Source: Leptospira stimsonii (lineage in GTDB: Bacteria; Spirochaetota; Leptospiria; Leptospirales; Leptospiraceae). From it: DNA of 64,000 nucleotides. The position numbers and the translations under genes are program-made. Below are positions 50,699 to 61,394 of this stretch, in pieces; position 1 is the first letter of the stretch, and each line of letters starts with the position of its first letter. The stretch lies in assembly GCF_003545885.1 (NCBI RefSeq), contig NZ_QHCT01000004.1, forward strand, positions 62,001 to 126,000, written 5' to 3'. The notes beneath the pieces are model-generated. The model did no database searches. It worked only from the letters and a program-made list of their open reading frames with translations, and had not been told where the DNA came from.

Positions 50699-50950
50699 AT
50701 GGTTAGAAAGAGCCAAATCGCGGTCTTACTGCTATTTGCAGGATTGAGTGCGAACGCAGGCGTCCCCGAAACCAAAAAACGATCCGTCGGAATCGAAGAT
50801 AAAACGAAAACGAATCCGCAAACGAATTCAAGAAGTTTTCTTTCTTCGAACGATGTCGTTTTACGAATCGTAAGAACGCAATCAAACAACGAATCGCGAT
50901 CGGAAAAAAGAAACTGTGTTTTCTGCCATTCCGGATCGGATAAGATATAA
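50699..50950 (+). CDS. Small exported protein with one CxxCH haem-type motif
   Basis: The protein has 83 residues. A signal peptide (MVRKSQIAVLLLFAGLSANA) is followed by a polar chain and, near the end, CVFCH (73-77), the motif that carries covalent haem in c-type cytochromes. No distal Met or His is obvious beyond it, so it may be a mini-cytochrome fragment, a haem-binding peptide or coincidence. GAAAGAAG stands before the ATG, and a promoter-like -10 with an inverted-repeat operator is upstream. No cytochrome maturation genes are in the window. Confidence 0.5.
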   Translation: MVRKSQIAVLLLFAGLSANAGVPETKKRSVGIEDKTKTNPQTNSRSFLSSNDVVLRIVRTQSNNESRSEKRNCVFCHSGSDKI

Positions 50951-51035
50951 AAGTCAGTCCTATCAAAACTCGCCCGAATGTTCAAAACGGAACATTCCAT
51001 CTTCTCGTTTTGAAATCAACACGACGTCGTTCGCA

Positions 51036-52172
51036 TTAACGAGGAGAGAAGTTGTTTTCCTTCCGTTTTGATAGAAAAATGGTCAGTCTTTGCAACTGAT
51101 CCTTGGAAGTGGATTTCGATTCGGGTAATACCTTTGCATAGATGTTCTTCAAATGATTTCTCAGGGTCCCGTTGGAAACGTTCAGGATGAGTTGGATGAA
51201 CGTGCGACTGTGACCCGCTTCTAAGAGTTCACAAATCCGAATCTCCTGTTTGGAAAGTCCGTAACCATCTAGATTCAAACTCTGGACAATCGTAGGAATT
51301 TCTTCGCTCTTGTAAGAATGGAAAAAAAGAAACGCCATAAACGAACACGCGCTAAGCGAAGAAATCGCGGTTACGTAAATTTCGCGAAAGGGGAGGAATT
51401 TAAAAACGGACCAGAAGAACATTCCGATCGTAACTCCGATCGCGATCGAAATCAGAATATTCGCCGCAATTCTTAACAAACTCGTTTTTCCAACGTTATA
51501 TCGATTCAAGTAGACCGAAAGAACCACGGAAAGCGCCGAGTCTGCGACGGGATGTAAGGGAGGAATGTCGATTCCAAACAGAGGAACAAAATTCGTAAAT
51601 AACGCGAGCCACCAAAAAAGAAAAACTCCCACGAAGAACCGTTTTTCAAAGAACACGTTCCATTGAACGGGCTTTATAAAAAAGTAGATACATACGCCCA
51701 TCGCAAGCACGTGAATTCCGATTCCGAGTGAGCCTCCAATCGGAGAAAGGAGAGGAGCGAGGCCGAAATGAAAGGATTTAAAGCCGGAGATAATCATCCG
51801 TGGAAATGAAGAGCAAAAAAAATCACAAGCAAGCGCGACTATAAAAACGAAAATTGTAAACCGATTTAGAATTCTTCTTCCCGTACAGAAACTCGCCATT
51901 CCGACCAATACCGGAGAAAGAATAAAAAAAGAATGGCAATTGAACACCCAAAAAGCCATACCCATCTCTTCGCTCGTAGAAGCACAGATCGCCGCTGTCG
52001 TTGCGTTTTGAACTCCGATCGCGAGATAGAAGACCGTCATCAATTTGTGAAATCGATGATCGCGACGTATATTTTCAATGAAACAACTTACGTTGGCGAG
52101 AACCGCCATAATGGGAACTATGAAAAATATTTCCAAAACAAGTCTATTTTGAGTACTGGAGAATTTGAGCAA
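51036..52172 (-). CDS. Seven-helix membrane protein with C-terminal LuxR-type HTH
   Basis: The protein has 378 residues. About seven or eight membrane helices fill residues 10-285. Then comes a LuxR/GerE helix-turn-helix (about 308-365): LSKQEIRICELLEAGHSRTFIQLILNVSNGTLRNHLKNIYAKV, given here as the region around LLEAGHS and NGTLRNHLKNIY. There is no receiver domain or kinase. The design suggests a one-component regulator that senses in the membrane and binds DNA at its cytoplasmic end. The small CxxCH gene upstream of its stop converges with it. Confidence 0.8.
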   Translation of the reverse strand: MLKFSSTQNRLVLEIFFIVPIMAVLANVSCFIENIRRDHRFHKLMTVFYLAIGVQNATTAAICASTSEEMGMAFWVFNCHSFFILSPVLVGMASFCTGRRILNRFTIFVFIVALACDFFCSSFPRMIISGFKSFHFGLAPLLSPIGGSLGIGIHVLAMGVCIYFFIKPVQWNVFFEKRFFVGVFLFWWLALFTNFVPLFGIDIPPLHPVADSALSVVLSVYLNRYNVGKTSLLRIAANILISIAIGVTIGMFFWSVFKFLPFREIYVTAISSLSACSFMAFLFFHSYKSEEIPTIVQSLNLDGYGLSKQEIRICELLEAGHSRTFIQLILNVSNGTLRNHLKNIYAKVLPESKSTSKDQLQRLTIFLSKRKENNFSPR

Positions 52173-52357
52173 ACTAAATCGGAAAAAAACTACCTCTCGA
52201 ACCCGATATCTGCTTTACAACAAAATTTCCTGCCTTTTTCGAGAATTTAATCTAATCCTCCTTGATTTTTAAGCCCTCTCACTTTTTCTAGCAGAATACA
52301 ACCTCCAGTACGACATTTTCAGGACGAAAGGACCAAATTTTTGAACTGAATTGGACT

Positions 52358-52374
52358 GAAAATCCGGGATTTTC
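52358..52374. promoter_or_regulatory. Palindrome upstream of the bL33 gene
   Basis: GAAAATC-CGG-GATTTTC is a perfect 7-3-7 palindrome 43 bases before the bL33 start and downstream-facing from the LuxR gene start region. It may be an operator; in other bacteria, zinc-binding L33 genes are often under Zur control, but I cannot match this to a Zur box. Confidence 0.35.
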
Positions 52375-52417
52375 CGTCTTACTATGAGGAATTTATTGAA
52401 ATCGAGACAGTAGCGCC

Positions 52418-52582
52418 ATGAGAGAAATTATCAAGCTCGTTTGTCAGGAACCGGGATGTTCAAAGGGAAAGAGTACTTATCTTCTCACCAAGAATAAAAA
52501 GGCTAAAACCGAAAAACTGGTTACTAAAAAGTTCTGCAAATTTTGCAGAAAACACACCGAATACAAGGAAACCAAGGTCTAA
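52418..52582 (+). CDS. rpmG: Ribosomal protein bL33, zinc-binding form
   Basis: This 54-residue protein is bL33 of the large ribosomal subunit. Sequence landmarks are REIIKLVCQEPGCSKG at the start, YLLTKNKKAKTEKLVTKKF in the middle and CKFCRKHTEYKETKV at the end. Cysteines at 9, 14, 41 and 44 give a zinc ribbon, so this is the C+ form. The ATG at 52418 has no strong ribosome site. The DksA-like gene follows after 18 bases. Confidence 0.92.
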   Translation: MREIIKLVCQEPGCSKGKSTYLLTKNKKAKTEKLVTKKFCKFCRKHTEYKETKV

Positions 52583-52600
52583 GATTTCCAGGAAATAGGT

Positions 52601-53059
52601 ATGACTGCAAAAAAACCAGCGCCCGCATACGATAAAAAAGCTCTGCAAGAAATCAAAGAGCTCCTCCTTGAGAAGAAAAGCACTCTCTTGGAAAAGTATG
52701 CTCACTGGGAAGATAACAGCAAACCTTCCGGCCTGAAAGAGATGGGTGATATCGCCGATATCGCCTCAGAAATCAACGAAGAGACCCTGAGTTCTGTCCT
52801 TTCCGAAGCGGAAATCGAAACGATCCGTGAAATCGACGTCGCATTAGACAAAATCGAAGACGGAACCTACGGAATCTGTGAAGGGACAGGAAAAAAAATT
52901 CCGATCGCACGCCTCAAAGCAATCCCTTGGACTCGGTATACGGTTGAATTTGCGGAAACTCTCTCGAAAGGGAAGGGTGGTTTTATGCGCAAAAGCAACG
53001 CCGGAAGTCTAACGGGCGCATACAAAATCCCAACCGATATGGATTCGATGGACGATTGA
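52601..53059 (+). CDS. DksA/TraR-family regulator without zinc cysteines
   Basis: The protein has 152 residues. A coiled-coil N-terminal part (about 10-85, LQEIKELLLEKKSTLLEKYAHW) is followed by the acidic DIADIASEINEETLSSVL loop (about 48-65) that mimics the DksA tip. In the C-terminal globular part only C88 remains of the usual four zinc ligands: YGICEGTGKKI replaces CxxC, and YTVEF stands where CxxC is expected. This resembles the C1-type DksA2 group of zinc-independent proteins. Such proteins enter the RNA polymerase secondary channel and alter promoter output during stress. It lies directly after rpmG. Confidence 0.8.
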   Translation: MTAKKPAPAYDKKALQEIKELLLEKKSTLLEKYAHWEDNSKPSGLKEMGDIADIASEINEETLSSVLSEAEIETIREIDVALDKIEDGTYGICEGTGKKIPIARLKAIPWTRYTVEFAETLSKGKGGFMRKSNAGSLTGAYKIPTDMDSMDD

Positions 53060-53270
53060 TTCTGATTCGTTCCTTTCGCCTTTTCGATTCCTTTTTCCAA
53101 TCTCTCTAACAGCCTATCTTTTTATAGAAGAAGAACTTCCTTTGTGAAAAGCAAAGAGAGATACTTTAGGAATTCTTCCCTTACTCAATTTCTTTCCAAG
53201 AATCGGAAAGCTCTTTCGAAAACGTTTTTTCGATTGAAATCTGACTCTTTTTACAAAATCCTCTTTATTC

Positions 53271-55334
53271 GTGCCCGGATTATTCAACAAACTCAAGCCC
53301 CTTCGAACTCCCACCTTTTTCGGACTCATTCTTTGTTCCATTTTAGCTTATATTCTCTTTCGAAGTTTTCTCTTCGTTCGTGAAACGGAAGGATCCGGAA
53401 TCGCGGCGATCGGTTTGATCCAATTCCTATTCGGACTCGTCCCCAATCTCTATCATCGGAAACCCGGAAGAATGTTCACGATGGCGGGGGCCCTGATCCT
53501 TCCCGGACTTCTCTATGAAAAGGGGGTTGTCTTCGGTTCTTTGAGCGGTTTGTTCGCAGGTGCGATTTTCGGGATTTTTTTGCGACAATATATATCTACG
53601 TTTCATTCGCAAACCGTAAGCGAAGAAGATCCTATATTCCGTTTTTTTTATATCAATCGTCCTTATAAGTCCTCTCTTCCTTTTTATCAAAACCCAAAAA
53701 CCGGAATTCTTGCTTTTTTAACGCTTCTTCTTTTAGAGCGGTTTTTTGTTTATTTCAACGCTCCTCCATTTAAAGGTTTTGGAATTTTGGATACGGTTTA
53801 TCTTCCCGGAGTGAGTTCTCGATACGCGTTCGGCTTGAGTTTGGACTTCTTCGGTTCCTGGGTGTTGGCGATCCTGTATTTTTTGGCGGAAGAATCCTCT
53901 TCGCACGAAAGCGATTCTCCGGTTAAATACTGGAGACAGGGTCTTTTTGCAGGGGTATTTGCGAATATTCTAATGTTCTTAATTCAAGGATTGACCCGTC
54001 ATTCGGCGCTTCCGTTTACTCCGATGAGCGGAGATTCTTATCTTATCTCGGGCTTTCTTGCGGATGCGGGTTCTTTGAATTGGTTCTTTCCTCTTTTACT
54101 TTCTTACTTCTTCTATTATCTGCATTCGAGAAGTTGGAGGACGCCGACAACGATTCTTCTCAGTTTCGGTCTGATTCTTCCTTTTGTGATTTTAGGAAAA
54201 CATTTTAGCGCGGGTTCTTGGATTCTACTTTTTACTTCCTTGCTCTACGCTTATTCGATAAATTATTTCCCGAAAATCCGAAACAAGTGGTGGAGATGGT
54301 CCTACATTCCCGCTTGTGTAGTACTCTGGTTCGGATGGATCGTTCTTATGATCTGGCTCGGTTCTTTTTCCTGGTCTTACGAACCTTGGCAGGAATTGTA
54401 TCTGGCCTGGAGCAAGGGTTTTCGTGGTCCCGCGGGCAATTTCAGCCACTTTCTTGATCTTTATTGGGGAGAAGGTTGGATCCAAACAAGAGCCGCTTGG
54501 AATTGGGCCAAACACTCCATTTGGTTCGGAAATGGAGTGGGCAGTTTCGCGCTGAACTGGATCGATTCCAGATCTGTGAACGTCGTTCCTCCGGGTGGAA
54601 TTCGGGAATTCTTTCTTTCCTCATTCGTATTTTTGTTTCATGACGGAGGGATTTTGTTCTCTCTCGTTTTTCTGGCTTGGATCGGTTTGGAGATCGCATA
54701 TCGAAATCACTGGAAACAACTGATTCTTCTTTTGCCGATCGGATTTTTCTTTATGCCTTGGACCGGTAGTTCCGGAGCAACGGCTTTCTTCTGTCTCTGG
54801 CTGATCACTTCCTCCGCGCCCTTGAGTAGACAACTCCATCGCGGCGTTGGAGGTGGGTTCAATCTTTTCGTTTTGATCTTAGGTTCGGTTTATCTGTTTT
54901 TTTCCCTCATCCAGATCGCTCCGAACTTGAGAGGCCCCGAGTTCCGTTATGCGGAATTGAAGACCTATCAATTGATGGCGAAAAAACAAAACCTCAACCA
55001 AAACGGAATCCGTTTCCACGAGTTCTCTTCCGGGGCTACTTGGGTCTTAGGCGGGAAAGCTCCCATCAATTTACGCGCTTTTGTTCCCGCTTCGCAAAAG
55101 ATTTCAAAAGAAGATAAGGTCTATGTTCGTTGGTCCTTCCTGGGCCCGGATTGGATCGAGATTCAATCGAAAACATTACCTTTGTATTTGAATCCGAGCG
55201 CGGTCGGCTTGAACGTTCCGGACAAAGCCAAATATTTGAGAGCGGAGATTCTTTCCGCTTCGATCTTCGAAACTCAAATCGATACGTTCGGAATTTTTGC
55301 CGAAGACTTTGACGGATTAAATCGAGTGCGTTGA
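53271..55334 (+). CDS. O-antigen-ligase-like polytopic membrane protein
   Basis: The protein has 687 residues with about twelve membrane helices (about 12-540) and a C-terminal beta-rich extracytoplasmic domain (about 555-687). A long loop contains ARAAWNWAKHSIWFGNGVGSF and, after NVVPPGG, FLFHDGGILFSLVFLAW, like the conserved loop and the HD/HN motif of WaaL/Wzy-type ligases and polymerases. The start is GTG; a stop lies 36 bases upstream in frame, and no ATG precedes the first helix. It probably joins or polymerises envelope glycans, but polymerase and ligase roles cannot be told apart from sequence. Confidence 0.7.
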   Translation: MPGLFNKLKPLRTPTFFGLILCSILAYILFRSFLFVRETEGSGIAAIGLIQFLFGLVPNLYHRKPGRMFTMAGALILPGLLYEKGVVFGSLSGLFAGAIFGIFLRQYISTFHSQTVSEEDPIFRFFYINRPYKSSLPFYQNPKTGILAFLTLLLLERFFVYFNAPPFKGFGILDTVYLPGVSSRYAFGLSLDFFGSWVLAILYFLAEESSSHESDSPVKYWRQGLFAGVFANILMFLIQGLTRHSALPFTPMSGDSYLISGFLADAGSLNWFFPLLLSYFFYYLHSRSWRTPTTILLSFGLILPFVILGKHFSAGSWILLFTSLLYAYSINYFPKIRNKWWRWSYIPACVVLWFGWIVLMIWLGSFSWSYEPWQELYLAWSKGFRGPAGNFSHFLDLYWGEGWIQTRAAWNWAKHSIWFGNGVGSFALNWIDSRSVNVVPPGGIREFFLSSFVFLFHDGGILFSLVFLAWIGLEIAYRNHWKQLILLLPIGFFFMPWTGSSGATAFFCLWLITSSAPLSRQLHRGVGGGFNLFVLILGSVYLFFSLIQIAPNLRGPEFRYAELKTYQLMAKKQNLNQNGIRFHEFSSGATWVLGGKAPINLRAFVPASQKISKEDKVYVRWSFLGPDWIEIQSKTLPLYLNPSAVGLNVPDKAKYLRAEILSASIFETQIDTFGIFAEDFDGLNRVR

Positions 55335-55598
55335 TCCGCGTCTCTGAAGTTTGAAAATCTTTTTTCGATCGCTTGTGTTTCGTTTTTTGAAAAAAACTTG
55401 TGAAAGAACTTCCGTTCGCAAAGATCAAAACGACACGCGGTGTCATCCTCGCTTTTCAGCTACGTAAGGTTCGGTGAAAAAGTTCCGGAATTCTTCCGGC
55501 ACGATCTGGATAGAATGAGAAATCGGTTTTCTAAAACATCGATTTCGTTTCACGTCCAATCCGAAGACGCGTCACTCTGACTCTCGGAGAATTAAATT

Positions 55599-56339
55599 CT
55601 AAGAAGCTTTTCTTGCGATGTGTAGAACGGCGTTTCCGAAAACGAAGTTTTCAAACCGCACTTCGGTGAATCCGTTTTCTTCTAAGATGGATTTGAGTTT
55701 TTCCTGGCTCGGATAGAAAAGGGAAGAAACGGGAAGATAGTCAAACATCTCGTTCTTACCTCCCCAAAGAATATAACCGAGGATCGGAACGATTCTAAAA
55801 AAATAAAAATCGGCCGCCCAGCGAACGAGAGGGTTTTTCACCTTTCCGACATCCAGATTGAGAAAAAGACCACCCGGTTTTAAAATCCGATAAATCTCTT
55901 GAATCGCTTTCGGAAGATGATCGACGTTACGTAATCCGAAACCGATCGAAACGACGTCAAATTGGGAATCCTGAAAATTTTTCAGTTGTGTCGCGTCTCC
56001 GACTTGAAAATCGACTCTTCCTTCTTCTCCTTTTTTTCGCAAACGAGTCTTTGCAATCTCGAGCATGTTCTCGGAGAAGTCCACACAAGTCACGTGATCG
56101 ACGGAAGGAGAATGTTCCAAACGAACCGAAATGTCACCCGTTCCACAGCAAAGATCCATAACCTTGAGATGAGAACCCAGATTCTTTTCTACTTCCTTTA
56201 CGAGACGATTTTTCCATACACGATGGAGAAGAAAGCTGTTCCAATCGTTGAATCGATCGTATTTTTCAGCGATCCGGTTAAAGTTCTCTCGAACAAAGCC
56301 GGCCTTTCGATCTGTCTCAGGCATTTTGAATTCTGACAT
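55599..56339 (-). CDS. menG: Demethylmenaquinone methyltransferase (UbiE/MenG family)
   Basis: The protein has 246 residues. The SAM motif I is KVMDLCCGTGDISVRLE near 60-75, followed by VDHVTCVDFSENMLEIA, with motif II at FDVVSIGFGLRNVDH and the UbiE signature LNLDVGKVKNPLVRWAADFYFFRIVPILG in the C-terminal half (positions about 165-195). It methylates the quinone ring with S-adenosylmethionine as the last step of menaquinone synthesis. It lies alone, divergent from the ExbB-like gene. Confidence 0.92.
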   Translation of the reverse strand: MSEFKMPETDRKAGFVRENFNRIAEKYDRFNDWNSFLLHRVWKNRLVKEVEKNLGSHLKVMDLCCGTGDISVRLEHSPSVDHVTCVDFSENMLEIAKTRLRKKGEEGRVDFQVGDATQLKNFQDSQFDVVSIGFGLRNVDHLPKAIQEIYRILKPGGLFLNLDVGKVKNPLVRWAADFYFFRIVPILGYILWGGKNEMFDYLPVSSLFYPSQEKLKSILEENGFTEVRFENFVFGNAVLHIARKAS

Positions 56340-56471
56340 AGGGCTTATGAAATGATTTCAACGTGTTTCCGCTTGGCAAGAAGAGTTTTCCTCCTTCGGA
56401 AACGATTCAAGATTAGAATGACAAACGAAGCCGAAATGACAATCTGATCCTAAGTTTTGGGGGTTCTATTC

Positions 56472-56996
56472 GTGGATGTTCTGTTTGCAAAAGGAGGATG
56501 GGTCAGCGTACTGATCTTGGTTGTGAGCTTTATCAATGTCGGACTCTTTCTCAGAGTTTGGACCTTTCTTCCGATTCTCAAAAGAAGAATCCTGTTTCAT
56601 CTTCAAGAAGAAACAAAGAATGGAACCCAAGATCGATCCACTTCATCAATCAGATCGATCTCGGAAGATCCGGACGATTTTTTTGCGAAAGAATTTTTTA
56701 TTCCGGAAGCGATGACCGCTTGGATCCGAAATCTCGCAGGAATCGCAACGATGCTCGGACTCCTTGGAACGGTGATCGGCATCTCCGTCGCCTTCGAAGA
56801 GATGAAAAACGCGGGAACGGTCAGCCTCGAAATTTTTTCAGAAGGGATCCGCCTCGCCCTCAACACGACCATTCAAGGACTCTGTGTAGCCATTCCTTCG
56901 ATCTTAGGATTTCAGTATTTGAAGATGATTTTACAAAGAACCGAAATCGAAATCAAACAAACGATTCAAAACGAAACGGAAGAACGTTTCGAATGA
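56472..56996 (+). CDS. MotA/TolQ/ExbB-family proton channel protein
   Basis: The protein has 174 residues from GTG 56472; GGGGG lies eight bases upstream, and a TTG at 56457 is an alternative. Three membrane segments are seen (about 8-28, 95-120 and 130-155). The family core is LAGIATMLGLLGTVIGISVAF followed by LALNTTIQGLCVAIPSILGF. This is a second ExbB-type subunit, unlike the one in the TonB run. It overlaps the next gene by four bases. Confidence 0.8.
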   Translation: MDVLFAKGGWVSVLILVVSFINVGLFLRVWTFLPILKRRILFHLQEETKNGTQDRSTSSIRSISEDPDDFFAKEFFIPEAMTAWIRNLAGIATMLGLLGTVIGISVAFEEMKNAGTVSLEIFSEGIRLALNTTIQGLCVAIPSILGFQYLKMILQRTEIEIKQTIQNETEERFE

Positions 56997-57406
56997 AGAG
57001 CGGAACAAAAAAAAGAAAAAGCCTTCTCGATGGAGAAGATTCACCTCTCGATATGACGAGTATGTTGGATGTCGTCTTTATTCTTCTGATCTTCGCGATG
57101 GTCGCTATGAGTTTTCAAAAAGAAGTTCATTCTCTTCCGTTGCGTCTTCCGAAATCGAACGCAGAAGCGGGTGGAGTCAGTTCCAATAAGGAAATCTATC
57201 TTCTGAAAGAAGGTATTCTTCGTTACGAGGGTAAAGATTTTTCGAAAGAAGAATGGAAACAAATCGTCTCCAAAGAAGAATTCAAAGAATCCGTCCTTTG
57301 GGTTTACGGGGACGAGGAAGCCGATTACGGAAGGTTTGTCTTTATCGTCGATAGTCTAAAAAACGCGGGTTTGAAAGAATTACACTTAGCGGTAAAAAAA
57401 GAATGA
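56993..57406 (+). CDS. ExbD/TolR-family protein
   Basis: The protein has 137 residues from ATG 56993 (ATGA overlap with the ExbB-like gene). A single helix (about 20-42) contains PLDMTSMLDVVFILLIFAMV with the conserved Asp. A periplasmic domain follows and is short (LRYEGKDFSKEEWKQIVS, VFIVDSLKNAGL). No tonB or tolA gene is near, so the pair may drive a different envelope process. Confidence 0.8.
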   Translation: MKSGTKKRKSLLDGEDSPLDMTSMLDVVFILLIFAMVAMSFQKEVHSLPLRLPKSNAEAGGVSSNKEIYLLKEGILRYEGKDFSKEEWKQIVSKEEFKESVLWVYGDEEADYGRFVFIVDSLKNAGLKELHLAVKKE

Positions 57407-57751
57407 TCAGGACTGAAGTTTCGGATTTTCTTTGTGACGATCCTTATCCCGTTCCGTATTCTTTTGTAAGGTGGCTTTGAGAGCGTCTTCCAAAGAAATC
57501 CCCATCTGATTCGCGAGGCAGATCAAAACAAAAAGTATATCTCCCATCTCTTTCGAAATTCCATTCGGGTCCTCGCCTTTCTTAAAAGACTGATCCCCGT
57601 ATTTTCTCGCCATCAGTCGGGAGAACTCTCCGACTTCTTCCATCAAGATCGCAAGGTTAGTGAGTTCTGAAAAATAACGAACTCCGAAGTTTCGAATCCA
57701 ATCGTCGACCTTCGCCTGCGCTTCGTTCAACGAAAGTGCGTCGCCCTTCAA
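57407..57751 (-). CDS. MazG-like nucleotide pyrophosphohydrolase
   Basis: The protein has 114 residues, all-alpha. The metal-binding pattern ExxE...ExxD is present: EEVGE near 38-42 and KEMGD near 66-70. It is close in length to short MazG-type enzymes that hydrolyse non-canonical NTPs to NMP and pyrophosphate. Its start overlaps the stop of the SGNH gene by four bases, so it is translated with the polysaccharide-acylation operon even though its role is housekeeping; it is the last gene of that operon. It converges with the ExbD gene. Confidence 0.85.
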   Translation of the reverse strand: MKGDALSLNEAQAKVDDWIRNFGVRYFSELTNLAILMEEVGEFSRLMARKYGDQSFKKGEDPNGISKEMGDILFVLICLANQMGISLEDALKATLQKNTERDKDRHKENPKLQS

Positions 57752-58815
57752 CGGTTTGAATCCAACTGATCGATTAGGATTTCAGTCGGCTCCGGATAAC
57801 ATCCTCCGCTCAAATGATGAGGATCGATAAACTTCTGACATTGGACTTGTTCGCGGAAATCGTTCATATCAAGAGGAGATACATTCTTAAATCCTAATAC
57901 TTCCTTGCGGATTTTTTCCCAGGAAGGATAGAATTCAGCGGACTTAACACGGGATTCAAGTCCTGAATACAAAAGTGGGGACCAGAGAATCACTTTGATT
58001 CCGTTTTTTTCCGCCGTTTCCAAAAAGTGAAAGAGGAATTTTTTTTGTACGTCAGAAATCCTGATATATCGGTAGATATCGTTGTAGTATTTCGCCGCTT
58101 CTTCTTCGAGTTTTTCAGGAGGAGTGTTCGCCAACAATACGTTCGGAATTCCTCCGTTAAACTTATCGGACTCGTTCATCAAAAGATTTTTGATCGCGAG
58201 CATCATATCCTTTGAACTCGGATCCTTGATTCTTTGCATCGCTTCCTTAAACCGAGGGGGAAACACAGTTGTTCTAAATACTCTCGATCTTAAAAAAGTA
58301 TCCCAGTCGTTCGTGGAAAATTCGTTCGCATAACGCAGAAAATAGGGAAGATCATAAGAATAACGTAATGGATATCTATTGCAAAAATCCGTCATAGAAT
58401 CCGGATAAAATTCGAGAATCGCGTAATCCGGTTTGATTCCGGAGGAGAGAATCTTTTCCAGATTGTAGTTATGGTAGGAGAACGGAGCGGAAGGCGCGGA
58501 AAAATTGTAAACGATCAGATCTTTTCTTTTTTTGCGAATCGTCTCTAAAGAGAATTCTCCCATATGCGACGTGCCAAAAAAGATCAGAGTTTTTTCTTCC
58601 GGCTTTGCGGATTCTTTTTGTTTTACGAGTGCGGATAAAACGCGGTCCTTCATTTCATAAAAGTAATATTCCGCACCTGCCTCTGTGTAAGGTCTGATGA
58701 TTTCCGAGGAAAGAAATCGATCCAAGCCGAACGTAAACGTAAAACAAAGGAGGGGAACCCATAAAAGTCTACTATGGAGAAAAGGAAGGATGATTTTTGT
58801 TTTCTTTTCACTCAT
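57748..58815 (-). CDS. SGNH-type acyltransferase/esterase (DUF1574-like), pair 1
   Basis: The protein has 355 residues with an N-terminal membrane anchor (about 8-30). The SGNH block I is FFGTSHMGEF, with S83. The C-terminal DPHH (331-334) supplies the catalytic Asp and His. The same block order is seen in AlgJ/AlgX-like O-acetylation proteins and in Leptospira DUF1574 proteins. It lies 9 bases downstream of an MBOAT gene, so it probably moves the acyl group delivered by that protein to an envelope glycan or lipid. The catalytic set is complete. Confidence 0.72.
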   Translation of the reverse strand: MSEKKTKIILPFLHSRLLWVPLLCFTFTFGLDRFLSSEIIRPYTEAGAEYYFYEMKDRVLSALVKQKESAKPEEKTLIFFGTSHMGEFSLETIRKKRKDLIVYNFSAPSAPFSYHNYNLEKILSSGIKPDYAILEFYPDSMTDFCNRYPLRYSYDLPYFLRYANEFSTNDWDTFLRSRVFRTTVFPPRFKEAMQRIKDPSSKDMMLAIKNLLMNESDKFNGGIPNVLLANTPPEKLEEEAAKYYNDIYRYIRISDVQKKFLFHFLETAEKNGIKVILWSPLLYSGLESRVKSAEFYPSWEKIRKEVLGFKNVSPLDMNDFREQVQCQKFIDPHHLSGGCYPEPTEILIDQLDSNR

Positions 58816-58824
58816 GATTCTTCC

Positions 58825-60218
<1,394 letters not shown>

Positions 60219-60222
<4 letters not shown>

Positions 60223-61379
60223 TTCTTTTCCTTTATGAGAGTCTCTTTTAAATCTTTTGCAAACGCGTGACTCAACTTTTCCATCCCTAACTTATTGAGA
60301 TGGATCAAGTCGTAATAATAATCGCCGTTGTCCGGTCCGTCCAAAAGCGTTTGGTAATCGAGAAGAGAAACCGGTTTTGTAGGATTGATTCTTTGTAATT
60401 CTCGTTTCCAGACTTGGTTGCGTTCTTCCAATCTCCATTCTTGGATGAGTTGGCTGTAAGGCGCGACAACTCCGATAATTTCAATTTCCTGCCCGTTTTC
60501 CTTTCCGATTCTTCGAATTTCATCGTGTAGAATCTTCAATCGATCGAAGTATTGTCTTGTGACGTCATCTTCTACTGCATTGTTTAGAGGATTACTTGAA
60601 AGAACGCAGGTATCAAAGATCGCTTTTTTGTGAAATCGATCCGAACCTTCGGGGATCGGTTGTCCGTTCGCCGGATCCGTTTTTGCAACGCAGTCAGATA
60701 CGTCTTTGATCGGATACATGCTGATCTTTTCTTTGTAAGAATTCTCGTAGTCCCACGGATCGAGATTCTCCTTTCTAAAACGTTTTCCGATATCCTTGAT
60801 TCGTTTGGAAGGACTCAGGATCAAATCTTGCATGTCTCTTCGATACGCGATCGATTTTAATGTGATGTAAGCAAGGTCGTCCGCTTTGACTTCGTAACCG
60901 AAATCGTAAATTCTTGGATAAACTTGCAAACGATCGAACTCGGAGATCATCGCGAGCGTGTGCAAGTTTAAGATTTTTTGACCGACCCAAGGAGTCGTGA
61001 TTTCAAAAACGTGCACGACCGTTTTTACTTTTTTTAAATGAGGAAGAGTTTTTAAGACGGCGAGATCCTGGACGATCAACTCGGTTCCCGGAATCGCAAT
61101 GGATTGAATTTTTTTTCCGAGAGGTTCCAATTCCTTGTTTAGAATCGGAAGAGATAATCCTTGATAGGCGACCGAAGTTCCTACAATCAGTATGTCCGGA
61201 TCGAATTCTTTTTGTTTATCGATTACGTGATTCGTGATTCTGGAAACGTTGGCGGCATAAGAATTTTTTTTCAGAAACGGTCTGTAACAACCGAATTGCA
61301 TCCCTGTTTCTAAAAACATAAGGATCAAAACCGGAATCCAGAATTTGGAATCTTTCAAAAATGCAAGATATTCTTTCAT
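60219..61379 (-). CDS. SGNH-type acyltransferase/esterase (DUF1574-like), pair 2
   Basis: The protein has 386 residues, with a signal anchor (about 12-32). SGNH block I is LIVGTSVAYQG, with S69. D357 and H360 in YYDLIHLNKLG supply the rest of the triad. It is a distant homologue of the protein at 57748 and likely works with one of the flanking MBOAT proteins. It lies 15 bases after the MBOAT gene at 61395 and overlaps the next MBOAT gene. A substrate cannot be named. Confidence 0.7.
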
Positions 61380-61394
61380 AGCGGGTATACTTTC

